Positions 1-11,200 of a stretch of 16,789 nt of DNA are shown here, in pieces. The notes beneath the pieces were generated by a model that saw only the letters and a program-made list of their open reading frames with translations, ran no database searches and was not told the origin of the DNA. Numbering within the stretch: position 1 is the stretch's first letter; the number at the start of each line of letters is the position of its first letter. The stretch comes from Pelagophyceae sp. CCMP2097 (taxonomy: Eukaryota; Sar; Pelagophyceae), in the NCBI GenBank assembly GCA_026770575.1, contig MU657609.1, positions 1,860 to 18,648 on the forward strand, given 5' to 3'. The position numbers and the translations under genes are program-made.

Positions 1-892
1 AGACGGCCGACATGGGCCGCTCTGGAGCCTCAAACCAAGGCATCAGAATTTTAACTCGGGGGTTAATCCGTCATCAGGGGACTTTAAGGGAGATTCCGAC
101 GACATTTGCGGCTTTTGCGGCCGGCTTTTCCGGCCGGCTTTTCCGACGACTTTTGCGGTGAAATTTTCGACATCGCGACGACATTGGCAAACGACATTTG
201 AGAGGATTTGAAACGATACTACGGGAAATCCTTAATTCCGGCCGTGGCAAATGCCCACGCCGTGTTCGCTAAGGCCTGGGGTATGAAGGCATGCAGCATC
301 GGCAGAGCGTGCCCCTGCAAGGCAGTAAACAGCTGCGGCGCTTCAACGCCCGCGCGGCGGATTAAACCCCCGATCTGCGGATTAAACCTAGATCAATAAG
401 CTCCTCGACACCGCGACATTCCTAGTAAGCTTTTAAAAAGCGATCGCAAGGAGCGCTTGATGGCGAGCTCGAGGGCGGCTTACGCGACGCCGTGTCGTGG
501 AGGGGCGGTCTCGGAGGCTGCAGACAGCCGCGGGACCCAAGAGCCAAGCCGCCGAGCCCGCCGCCGAGCGCGCCGCGGCCGCGCAGCACTGGAGTGATAC
601 TAATTTTCGTTTGCACGTTGGGCACCGTGTCGCCCGTTTCGACGGCTTCGATCGGGGTCGCGAGCAGCGCCGCCCCGAGCCGCGCCTCGACTTTGATGCG
701 GCTCGTCCAGTAAGTTCTCGAGTCAAACGCGTCAAATTTTCGTTTTCTTTTGAATCTTGGAATATTTCTGCGCGCCGAGGAAATTCCCAGAAAAAGCATC
801 GTAAAACCCGATTTTGTTTGGAAGAAAAGATCCACACTCGACGGTAGTGACTCGGGCAGACCCGCTCCAGGAGCTCCAGCAAGACGAAGGTC
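1..892. other. Upstream region without a confident gene
   Basis: I find no reading frame here that resembles a known protein. Overlapping ORFs on both strands between about 420 and 1125 are what GC-rich DNA produces by chance. Bases 98-200 are rich in short repeats: ccggcttttccgg occurs in tandem at 121-145, and gacgaca/gacgact recurs. gcggattaaacc occurs twice (357-368 and 377-388). A stretch at about 733-830 is markedly AT-richer than its surroundings and could be promoter or intron sequence for the gene starting at 893. A good donor-like GTAAGT lies at 710-715 on the plus strand, so a 5' untranslated or short coding exon spliced to near 870-892 is possible but unproven. Confidence 0.5.
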
Positions 893-1870
893 ATGGACGA
901 GCAGATGCTGGGCCTCGGGGCGAGCAAGGTGCCCAACGTCTCGGCCCTCTTCTGGGTGGCCAAGGTGCGTCGCCCGAACTCGTGCACTGGCATGGTGGGG
1001 TCGTCTCCTTGCGGTTGGGTCGAAACGCTTCCCCAGCCGCCGGTGCTGCGGCCCGTACCCTCGCGCCACGCGCCCGTGCAGGTGATGGCGACGACGGTGG
1101 GCGAGACGTGCGCCGACGCGCTCAACGCCGCGGGCCTCGGCCTCGGCTACACGACGCTGTTAATGTTCGGGATCATGGTCGTGCTGCTCGTCGCGCAGTT
1201 CGCCGTGTCCAAGTACATGCCGTTCGTCTACTGGCCGCTCATCGTGCTCGTCAGCGTCGTCGGCACGCTCATCACGGACATTGGCACCGATCACTATCTC
1301 ATCCCTTTATGGTACTCCTCGCCCTTCTTCCTCGGCCTCCTCATCATCGTCTTCTCGGCGTGGTACCGGAGCGAGGGGACGCTCTCAATCCACTCGATCC
1401 GCACGAAGAAGCGCGAGGCCTTTTACTGGGCCACGATCCTCACGACATTTGCGCTGGGCACGGCCTTTGGCGACTTGATGGGCGACGTCGCGCTCGGCTC
1501 CTTCTGGCAGACGCTGCTGCTCTTCCTCGGCGCCATCGGCCTCACCGCGACGGCGTACTACGTCCTCCACCTGAACGAGATCCTCGCCTTTTGGATCGTC
1601 TACGTCTTCACGCGGCCGCTCGGCGCGTCGCTCGGCGACCTGCTCTCGCAGCCGAAGAGCGCGGGCGGCTTCGAGTTCGGTCTCTGGCCCGTGACGGGGT
1701 CGTTCTTTGTCGTCATCTTCAGCTGCTGCTGCGTCTTCCGCTACCAGCAAATCAAGAAGGACAGAAGCGACGCGGAGACGATCGAGTCAAAGGCCGCCGT
1801 CGTGCCGACCATCCAGGTCGCGCCCGTGGGGCAGGAGAGCAAAGAGGACGCGGGCGACATGGCCGTCTAG
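893..1870 (+). CDS. COG4705/DUF347 multi-pass membrane protein, one intron
   Basis: This is a predicted integral membrane protein of unknown biochemical role. Exons are 893-964 and 1082-1870. The intron at 965-1081 (GTGCGT...GCAG, phase 0, 117 nt) interrupts a segment that is continuous in family members (FWVAK, then VMATTVGETCAD). The spliced product is about 286 residues. Four related motifs mark the DUF347 repeats: VGETCAD, VGTLITD, LGTAFGDLMGD and RPLGASLGDLLSQP. They alternate with hydrophobic helices, about eight in all. The C-terminal ~45 residues are polar and charged. ATG 893 is chosen because it has a good context (gtcATGG) and lies just before the family's usual KVP..FW start, with an in-frame TGA at 848 upstream. 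Because the intron is a multiple of three without a stop, the unspliced frame also stays open. The family is known mainly from bacteria, so lateral acquisition is plausible. No specific function is assigned. Confidence 0.82.
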   Translation: MDEQMLGLGASKVPNVSALFWVAKVRRPNSCTGMVGSSPCGWVETLPQPPVLRPVPSRHAPVQVMATTVGETCADALNAAGLGLGYTTLLMFGIMVVLLVAQFAVSKYMPFVYWPLIVLVSVVGTLITDIGTDHYLIPLWYSSPFFLGLLIIVFSAWYRSEGTLSIHSIRTKKREAFYWATILTTFALGTAFGDLMGDVALGSFWQTLLLFLGAIGLTATAYYVLHLNEILAFWIVYVFTRPLGASLGDLLSQPKSAGGFEFGLWPVTGSFFVVIFSCCCVFRYQQIKKDRSDAETIESKAAVVPTIQVAPVGQESKEDAGDMAV

Positions 1871-2213
1871 CCCCTCCGTCGCAGCCGCCGCATTGTGAAT
1901 GCCCCCCTCGTAAATGTATTGTCCCACGGATCCATTGCCAGTGTGGACGATTGGTGAGGTGCGGACTTCCGTGAGAGGGTCTATCTGAGGCGCACAGCAC
2001 CGGCGGACCCATTTGAACGTGAGACTGGCGCTCCTTTCGGAATACGAAGATGGTTTCTTACGTGTACTCTCTGCGGGATAGGGTGTTTGGGATCTCGTTC
2101 TGCCACCGGCGAGTTTTCCGGCGGGCGCGGCCCTCGGGCGTGGGCGCGTGTTTTTTTCAGGGCAGCGGGCGCACAACGCCGCGCGCGTCTTCGCGCGGCC
2201 GCCCGCGGTCCTT
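1871..2213. other. Intergenic region between convergent genes
   Basis: These 343 bases separate the stop codon of the DUF347 gene (TAG ending at 1870) from the stop codon of the carboxylase on the other strand (TGA, 2214-2216). They should hold both 3' untranslated regions. I see no convincing ORF, RNA gene or strong hairpin, and no canonical AATAAA on either strand. A short AT-richer patch with gtaaatgtat at about 1911-1920 is the nearest thing to a polyadenylation-type signal. Confidence 0.5.
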
Positions 2214-5200
2214 TCAGAGCGTCTTCATGGCCTCTGCGACCAGGGCGGCGGCGTCGGGTCGCGAGGTGAGGAGCGCCTTGAGGCGCTTGACGACGCCCGC
2301 CGTCGCCGCCGTCTCGACGAAAGACGCCGTCGCGGCCACCTAGCAAGGCCGTCGGACTTTGAAGCGTGAAGAGCGACGGCCTCTTGGAACACTCTCCGGC
2401 GCCCGTCGTGTCCCGTTTCACGTTTCCCACGGCGGGCGCCGCTTGCTCACGTTCTCGAGGAGCCACGCCGTCTTGGCCTCGTCGCCGACGACGGCGGCGG
2501 GGACGACGGCGGCCACCTTGACGGCGGCCTCGGCGTACGTGTCCACGGCGCCGCTGGCCAAGACGGCCTTTGCCAGCGCCGTCGTGAGAAGGCGGTACCT
2601 GCGGGGGGCGAGTCGAGAAACAGGAAAGGAAGCGACGCGGAGTACGTACTTGGCGCGCCAGTAAAACGTCGTCCGGGCGTCGCGCCACTGCACCGCCGCG
2701 GAAATGACGCCCTTGGCCTCCATGCGGCCCGTGCGGTCGTGCAGGTCGGCGAACTGGACCGCCAGGTTCTGGTAGAGCGGGGCGAGCTTGACCTCGCGCG
2801 CCCGGATGGCCGCCTCGTCCTTGACAGGCGCAGCATCCAACTTGATCAGTTCCGAATCGAGGCGGTGCATCGTCTTCACCTGGTCGGCCTTGCGGTACTT
2901 GACCTCTACGATGCCCGGAGGCTCCAGGATGCCGCCGCGAGACAGCGGGTCGGCGTACATCTCCATCATGTCCGCGTTGATCGACGGGTCTACGACCACC
3001 CACGCGCCTCCGCGCAGCTCGCCCTGCGGAGGGATGTAGACGAAGACGGGCTGTTCGTAGTCCACGAGCGCGTCGACGATCTGGGCGCCGAACTTGAGCA
3101 CGGCGTCAAACATGTCGCGCGTGCCGCCGGAGAAGCCACGCCAGTTCGCCAAGATGAGGAGAGGCAGGCGCTCGCCCTTGTCAAAGTCGCGGATCGCCGT
3201 GGCCGTCTTCTGCGCAGAGTCCGGGTACCAAACCTGGCCCGCCTGCGGGAGCACGGCCTCGCGCGAGAGCGGGTTGGCCGGGTCGGCGGGCTGGACGGCC
3301 TCCACCGTGCGCGTCTCCACGGCGATGACGCCAAAGGGCATGCCGCCGAGCTTGGCGCGACCGGCGACGACGGTCTTGCCCCAGTCGGCAAGAGTCTCGG
3401 TAAACGACCCGGTGTCAAACAGGCCGCCCAGCTCGTCGTTGTCCAAAATGCCGCGGACGTCGTAGGCGGACCCGTCCGCCGGCGGCGCCGCGCCGACGGG
3501 GCGGTCGATGGGGTCCGCCACGGGCAGGTGGCCGCTCAGCACCACGGCGGACTTTGCGTTCTCGGGGACGTAGCTGAGCCAATTGATCATCGTCTTCGAG
3601 CCCTCGTAGTCGTCCGAGACCACCGTGTGCGTAATGCCGTTGGGCGACATGATCTAAGCGGGCTTCCTGTCAGGCAAGCCCACGCCATGAAAGGAGACGC
3701 ACCTGCGGCCCGCCGAGCTGGTCCTGGGAAGTGTACACGTTCTTCCCGAGGAGCTTGTTCAGCGCCTGGTAGCCCGTCAGGATCATCGGCCCCGTGCGCG
3801 ACTGAACCACGCGCTGGCCGAGGCGCATCAGGTAGGCGCCGATGCCGACGGACCGGCCCGTGGCGTACGACAGCGTGAAACTAATTTAGAGGTGCGGTCA
3901 AATCCGAGTGTCAAATCATCCGAGTGTCAAATCACCCGAGTGTCAAATCATCCGAGTGTCAAACCCGAGGACTCTCCTTAGGCGCCGTGGCCGCGGCGCT
4001 CCTGGCCGCCTTTGGGGCCGGAGAGCGCGGCCGCCCGCGGAGGACTCGCAACAAGGCCAGTCTCCCGAGGGGCGCCGTCCCGGAGGACCGAGGGCTCTCC
4101 CTCTCTCGAGGGTGATTTCTCTCCAGACCTTGTCGAGGCCCCGAAAACGTCTCACGGGATCGAGGGCCCTGTTCGAGGGGTGCCCCGACAAAGGAACCCT
4201 GTCCAAGTGGGCCCCGGTGGAGAGGGCCGCGGGGTCAGGAGCCGTGGACCGTCCCGAGGGTCGCGGAGGACCGTATCTCGGCACCGTGCAGACAGGGCCG
4301 TCTCGAGTCAAAGGTCCAGGGAGACGGCGGCATTCTGGACAACGAAATTGGGCGGCCTTTTCGACGCGGCGTTGAGACGTCTCCGAGTAGGCCTGGGCGG
4401 TGATGCCGGCGATGAGGCCGGAGCCCTTGAGGTTCTCCACGCCGATGCCGTCCGGGACCTGGTCCTCGGACCCGATGATGGCTTCCAGCTCGTGGAGCCC
4501 GTCGTCGTTCAGCGGTTTGGCCACGACGCTCCCGGCGGGGAGCGCCTTGAGCGCAGCGGCGGTGACGCCGAGGTAGGAGAGTCCCTTCAAAGGATCGTCG
4601 TCGATCCACTTTGCCGTGACGATCTCCTTGAGCGGCTCCACCAAGCCGATCCGGGCCCCCGAGTTTGAGGAGACGTACAGGCGGGGCGTCCCGGAGCTGG
4701 CCGCCATCCTGGAGACCTTTGCGAAAAAGTCGTCCTCGGCCACGCCAAAGGACCCGGACTGGTACGTCACGTCGTTGGCGATGAGAAGGACGCGCCTCCC
4801 CGCCGGGTACTCTGGCGTCTTCAGGTCCAGGTCCCAGGCGACCATGCCGACCTTGTTCGTGCCCACGGCTCGAGTCTGCTTGGAAGACACTCCAAATGGG
4901 GCCTCGTCATCCAGCAAAAGTTCCTTGGCCCTGATCAGTTCGTCGACGCGCGGGATGGCCGTCTCGCCGCCGCCGTACTTTGCAACGTCGGCGGCACGGT
5001 CGCGCCACGCTTCGAACAGCGCCTTTTCGAGCAAGCCGGGGAAGTCGTACGCGTACGTCGTGCCGATGGCCCGCGCCTGCGCGCGCTTGCGGCCCACGTT
5101 GTCCGCGGCAGGGTACGGGTCCACCTAAGAGAGCGCGGGTGCGGCAAGCGGCCAAAAATGGTCCGGCCACCTCTGCCGAGTCGGCCTTGCGCGTCGACGG

Positions 5201-8200
5201 GTTTTCCAAGCGTCTTGCGATGCGGACGCGGCGAGGGATACCACGCAGTTCTCGCCGTCAATGTCGCAGTACCCCGTCGCCACACCCGTGACGGGGTTCG
5301 TCAGCTCGATGTACGTGCGCAGCGCGAGCCACGGGCCGCCCGCCGACGTCGCCACGCACCTTGCTGATTTGACGTTTGGGCCGTCCTTGAGGGCGAATTT
5401 CACTTCGATTTCGTCGACGTTGGCCGCCAAGAGGCGGGCCGCCCTGGAGGAGATCAGGTCGCCGAGGACCATCTTGAAGCCGGCGTCGAGCTCCGTCGGT
5501 GACATGGGAGCCCCGTCGGAATGTTCCAGCGGCGCGATCACGTTCACCTAGGAGAGGGTCCGTTTGGGGCGTCCCTCGAGGGAGCCAAGAATGCTCCGCA
5601 ACGCCGCATGAACCAGTTGCCACCCGACAGGGACGGTGCGGCAGGACGCGGGTCAAACGAAGAGGCGGGACGAGGCCGTTTTCTTGACGCGCGAGTCCAG
5701 CAGCGCCATGTCCAACGCGTCGAGCGCCTTGTCCAGGAGGCGCGCCGCGCCGCCGGAGCCCAGGTCCGTCGAGTGCGTCACGCGGCGAACGAAGACGCAC
5801 CTAGGAGCCGCATATCAGAAAGTGGCCTCTTTGCACTCAAAACGCACTGCCCCGCAAACTTTGCAACCTTGGGCGCCTTCTCGTCGCCGATGTACACCCT
5901 CAAGTCGCGGTTCACCGTCGGCAGCGCCGTCAGCGCATAGTTCTCAGAGGCGCGGCTCAGTTCCAGGAGATGGTAGAAGGTGGGTCGCATCCCGCGCCGC
6001 AGCGGGTCCTCCTTGAAGGCCTTGGTATCCACGGCATTGCCGCCGGCGAGGCAGTCGCCGCCGACGAAGGTGAAGTATCTCGGGTAGAGCGGTGCGCTCG
6101 TGGCGATGATGTTGACGGACCTCAAGTTTGCGCCGTTCGAGACGGCCGCCGCCGTCTTGGGCACGGCCAAAGCCGCCTCCAGCTTGAGGATCAGGGCCTC
6201 GTCCTCGTAGTCGGAGAACGAGCCGGGGAGGAGCACGTGGAGCGTGTTGAGCGCGCCCGCGCCCGAGGCGGCCGGCACGTCGCCAAAGGCCGCGGCCATC
6301 TTCGGCCTGAGAGCGGCTTTGTGCGCCTTTCTTCCTTTGCGCGATGGCCTTTCTTTGGGGTGCAAACGCACCGGCCGGCCTTGAAATCCTTCTCGTAGTC
6401 CGGGAGGATGGCCTCTGGCAGTTCACCGGTGAGTTGGTCCAAAGAGCCTTTTGCCACGACGAGCTTGCCGAAGCGCAGCGGCGCAGAGGCCGGGTCGTCG
6501 GACCGGAACTTGTACCTGGAAAGGAAGGACTCAGAAAGACACACGGAATAGTGCAGACTCACCAGAAGCGCGCTTCCACCGCGCCGCGCTCCTTTGTCAC
6601 GATCTCCATGTCCAAAACGTCGTGGGCAGAGTACATGCGGCGGACGTAGACCTCGACGGCGGACGCGCGCACCGACTCGTCTGCGTCATCAAAGAGAAAG
6701 GTGAGGATGTCGACGCCGCGCTGGTACGAGCCCAGGGTAGGATTGAATGCAAACGCCGTCAGGTCGTCGGCGGCGGCGAGCTCGTCTCGCATCTGCAGCA
6801 CGCGCGCGTCGTACGACGGCACCGCCGCTTCGAGCTTGGTCATGCCGGCGGTGAGTGCCACCGCCGCGTACGCCGGCCCGCAAGACTCCAAAGCGGCCAA
6901 TCGCTCGCACTGCACGAGGAGCCGGTGAGACGCTTCCGTGTCCGGCGACTGCTGCAGCTTGGGGAGCGCCTTGAGCAATTCCTGGACGACTTCGGCTCGC
7001 CTCGACAATCGCGAGTGCGAGAACAGAGTCGCGGCGGCGTCGCGCTTCGGCGCCGTCTTCAAGAGGTTGCGGATGGCCGTGTCCTTGTTCGGGAAGCCGA
7101 CGAACTTCTCCTCGATTGCGAGGAACGATTCGAAGAGCGTGGCCACCGTGTCCGCCGCCACGCCGCCGCCGCCGTTCTGCCAACGCACCACCAGAGCCCT
7201 CAAAGGGTTCAAAGCCACGTCCCCAGAGTACTTTTCTAAAAGCTGGGCCAAATCGCCCGCAGTCGCGTCGTCGGACATGGCCACGAGAGCGGCGTCCAGG
7301 TCTGCGGGCATCTTTTGGCCGATGGCGCCAGACGCATCCCGCGCCTCCAACTTCATCATCCCGCGCAGGAAGAACCCCGGCTCGACGAACGCCGTCTTGA
7401 CGAGGTCGGCAACGGGCGTCGCCAGAGCGAAACCTTCTAGAACAATCTGCAGGCCTTGGAGAGCGCCGTTCACGGCCGTGCGGCCCAATGCCGAAATCGT
7501 CTCCGTTTCCTTCACCGCCTGCCGGCCCTGCGCGTTGAACGCGCCCGAGAACGGCGCAATCGTCCGGGCCTTGGAGGCGTCCTTGAGCGCCAGCTTGGCC
7601 AAAAGGTCGCCCGTGTTGATCACGCTCCCCGCCGTGGAAAAGTGCTTGATGCTCCCCGTCTCGGCGGCGCGCATGGGCATGATCATCTTCATGGCCTCGA
7701 CTTCCGCGTACGGCTTGCCCTGCTGCACTTCGGCGCCGTCCTCGACGAGCCAGCGCACGAGCTTGCCCGTGACGTCCGACCGCACCTCCGAAGGGTCAAA
7801 GGCGGCGGGGATGAACACCGTCGCGCCGTCGATGGACATGCGCAGGCCCAGCGGCTCCTCGAGGCCCGTGAGCTTGCGAGAGACGCCCCCTAGGAGAGCG
7901 CGTGCGGTGGGGCGATATCGCGGGGCAAAAGACGCACCGATGTCGCAGAGCAGCGTGCCGTCGGGCTGCTCTCTCGCGCGCGCGGAGAACCGCGTCGCGG
8001 AGGAGTCGCCGCGGACGACCATGGAGAAGGAGTCGCGGCCCGTGCGCGTGGCGTCGATGGAGTACTTGACGTCGCGGACGACGACCGACGTCTCGAAGGT
8101 GTCCAGGTCGTCGTAGATCGCCGTCGAGAACTGCCCTTGGTCCAGCGCGCGGCCAAAGTCCGCATTCGCAGACTTGCAAGTCTCGTGCGCCCGAAACAAA

Positions 8201-11200
8201 GCCGCGGCCGCGACGACGACCTCGTCGTCTAAAGTCTTCGAGATGGCCTTGGCCTTCAAGAGGCCGTCCAGCCACGACGTGTCAATCCGATTCGCCTTGA
8301 AATCCTCCGTTTCAAGCAGCTGCACCAGGTACTCGACGGGGTTGCGGATGTCGCCTACGTGCGGGGGGCGGTCCACATTTTTTAAAGCTTGGTCTGCCTC
8401 TGTGTCCCTTCAGACGCAGTCGAATACCGCGCACGGTGAGCTCCTTGAGCGCGAGGACCATGGCCTTTCGCGCCTCTTCGCGGGAGAGGCCCGTGGCGAA
8501 GAGGTGACCGAACTGCGAGTCCGCAAACTCGTGCACACCGCCGTTCGCCCCGACGGAGAAGTAGCCCCAGACGTTTGGCGTCGACTGGAAGGAGACGCGC
8601 TCGATGCGGCCCGAAGTGGGCTTGAAGCCCTCGTCCGGGTTCTCCGCGGTGATTCGGGCCTAATTCGACCCTCTTGGCGTCGTCTCCGCGTGCGCTCCCG
8701 CGTCGACGCACCGCCAAAACATGGCGGCCGCCGAGCAGCTCGTACGGCTCCGCCACGTCGACTAAAGTCGTCACGTCCGTCGGCGCCACGCCGTAGAGGG
8801 CGCGGATCTCCGGCATCTGCGCAAGCGGGATGCCCATGGCCACCTAAAATAGGCGTCTCGCCTCGCAAAGACCAGGCCGCTTCGCAGTCACCTGGAGCTG
8901 CGTCGCGGGGAGGTTGACGCCGGTGACGCCTTCCGTGACGGGGTGCTCGACTTGGAGGCGCGGGTTGAGCTCGAGGAAGGAGTACGTGTTGGTGCTGGCG
9001 TCGTAGAGGTACTCCACCTAGCATCGAGCCGCTCTTCAGGCATTCTTCCTTGAGGCATTCTTCCTTGAAGAGGTCCATCTTCCTTGAAGACTCCCCAGTG
9101 CCGAGACTGAGGACATGGACTCGCTCCGCGGCCCACTCGCCTCGCGGCCCGACACGCTCCCGCGGCCAAAGGGCCTCCGCCGCAAATCCCGCCCCTCTCT
9201 TGGAGGCGTCCCGCCGTTTCCTCGACGCGGTTGCGCGCGGTGCCGGCGCCGACGTAGCCGATGGACTGCACGAGGTCGCGCGCCTTCTTCTCCATGTCCT
9301 TGAACACTTCCGGGTCGGCGACGCCGCCCGTGGGCCACGTCGGAGGGCCCTCCTCGAAAATCTTCTGGAAGCGGCGCTGCGTCGAGCAGTCGCGGCCCGA
9401 CCTAGAGGCGGCGGGGTCCGCACGCGAGGGCCTGCAGGTGCCGAGGGACCGCCCCGTCGGTTGAGTGTGTCCTGTGCGACCCAAAGCCGCGTCTTCAAAC
9501 ACCCCCGACGCGGCCCTTACAGCGCAATCGCGTTGCCCCACTCGTCGCCGACGACTTGGACCTCCAAGTGGCGCGCGCCCGTGACGAGCTGCATCACGAA
9601 GACCGGGGACCCGGGCACCTCCGACGTGACTTGCGGCCAGGAGCTCGTCATCTCCTCGGCGTCGGCGTTCATGCGAATGCCCTTGCCACCGCCGCCCTCT
9701 GAAGCCTTGAGCATGACCGGGTACCCGATCCGCTCCGCCGCCGCCAGCGCCGACTCCAAAGAGGTCACGCAAGCTGCGTCGAACGTCGACTGCGGGATGG
9801 TACCTGTCGACAGGGCGAGTGAAACCTTGAACCGTCGGGAGACGGCGCTGCTTCGCACCGTCGTCGTTGAGGAGGGCTTGGAGGGGCCCGTCGTCCTCGG
9901 GATTGCCCCAGGAGCCGGACCAGGGGATGGACGGGACCTTAGCCGTCTGCGCGAGAATGTTGGCGGCGATCTTGTCCCCGAGCACGGCCATCACCGAGGG
10001 CGGCGGGCCCATGAAGGCAATGTTCGCGGCGATCAAGGCGCGCGGCAGCTTTGGGTTCTCAGAGGCGTGGCCCCACCCAGGCCAGACGGCGTCGACGCCG
10101 GCCTCGATGGCCACATCGACGATGAGCTTGACGTTGGCGTAGTTGTTGGCGTTGGAACCGCCGGGGACTTGGACGTACCTGGAAGCGGCGTTTACTGCGA
10201 AATTTTTGAAGGCACCAAAGGCCCCTCGAATGCCCGGGGGAGAGGAACCCTGCAGACCCCCGGGAGCAACTGGAAAGGGCCCTCCAGATTCTAGGCATTC
10301 TCGGGGAGGCGGTCATCTGGTGAGGGTGACCGTGGTCCCATCCAGATTCGGACATTCGAGGGGCCGCAAAAGGACCCTCGGGGACCACCGGGGGGGCCTT
10401 AATAACCGTCTCCGTCTGTCCGCGGCGTCGCAGCGGCCGCAGCCGCCGCTGCAGCGCCGTCGCCCGCACGGGGCCCCGTGCGACATCGGCCTCCTCTTGC
10501 GCCCGTGCGCCTCGTCGTTGGCCCCTTTGAAGTGTGCCCCGCGCTCAAGAGCGTTCCCCGCGGTTCACGGGCGTTCGATCGAACGCACTTGTCGGCGAGG
10601 CGCACAAACTCGGCGTTTGCGTTGAGGTCCTCGGGCGTCGCCATGACCACAAACTCAATGGCCTTCTCGTCGCCGAGCTCCAGGTACGCCCACCTGCAGC
10701 GCGCCTCGTGAGACCACAAGGCAATGGCTCGGTGGAGCGACGTTGCGAGAGCAGTGCGAGAGCGTTCACGCACCGGCGCATCGACATGATCGACTTCGTC
10801 GCCGCCATGCCGTTGTTCCTATGGACGTCAATGAAAGCCCACTGTGCGCCGAGGCGCGCGCAAAGCGAGGACTCACGCGATGAGCACGCGGCGGATGGCG
10901 CGGCGGCCGCCGTGGGCGCGCACGTACTTTGCCACCGCGTCGTCGCCGACGACGACCTGGAAGCGACCGTCGCGGCAGCCGCAAGGGTCGCGTAGTTGGG
11001 TCGCGACCGCGCGCAAGGCCCCTCTCTCGTCGACGAGCGGCGCCGTCGTGTACGGCGTGATTTTCCCGCCGTCGATCCCGACGGCTTCATGGCTGCGCCG
11101 AAGCGGCTTGGAACAGGGCGCGGGGGCGTGCGTGCTCGGTGGTCGCGACAGCTGCCGCCTCGACCTCGGTCGTGGCCTGGACCCGGCCGTGCCCCTTTGG

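Noticed and set aside
422..1125. Minus-strand ORFs of 215-230 residues
   Set aside because: Two overlapping frames are open at once, neither has a recognisable domain, and they overlap the start of the well-supported plus-strand gene.
814..1974. A 386-residue plus-strand ORF overlapping the DUF347 gene
   Set aside because: It is highly Arg/His/Ala-rich, has no recognisable domain, and is a shifted frame of the membrane protein gene, which shows clear family motifs.
3903..3966. Possible CRISPR array
   Set aside because: The 16-bp units are directly contiguous with no spacers, lie inside a eukaryotic intron, and have no cas genes nearby.
6938..8116. A 392-residue plus-strand ORF opposite the carboxylase
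   Set aside because: It is antisense to the largest carboxylase exons and arises from GC-rich codon use. It contains no family motif.
9050..10294. A 414-residue plus-strand ORF opposite the biotin carboxylase exons
   Set aside because: Its composition is typical of a shadow frame, and it crosses both exons and introns of the real gene without change of character.
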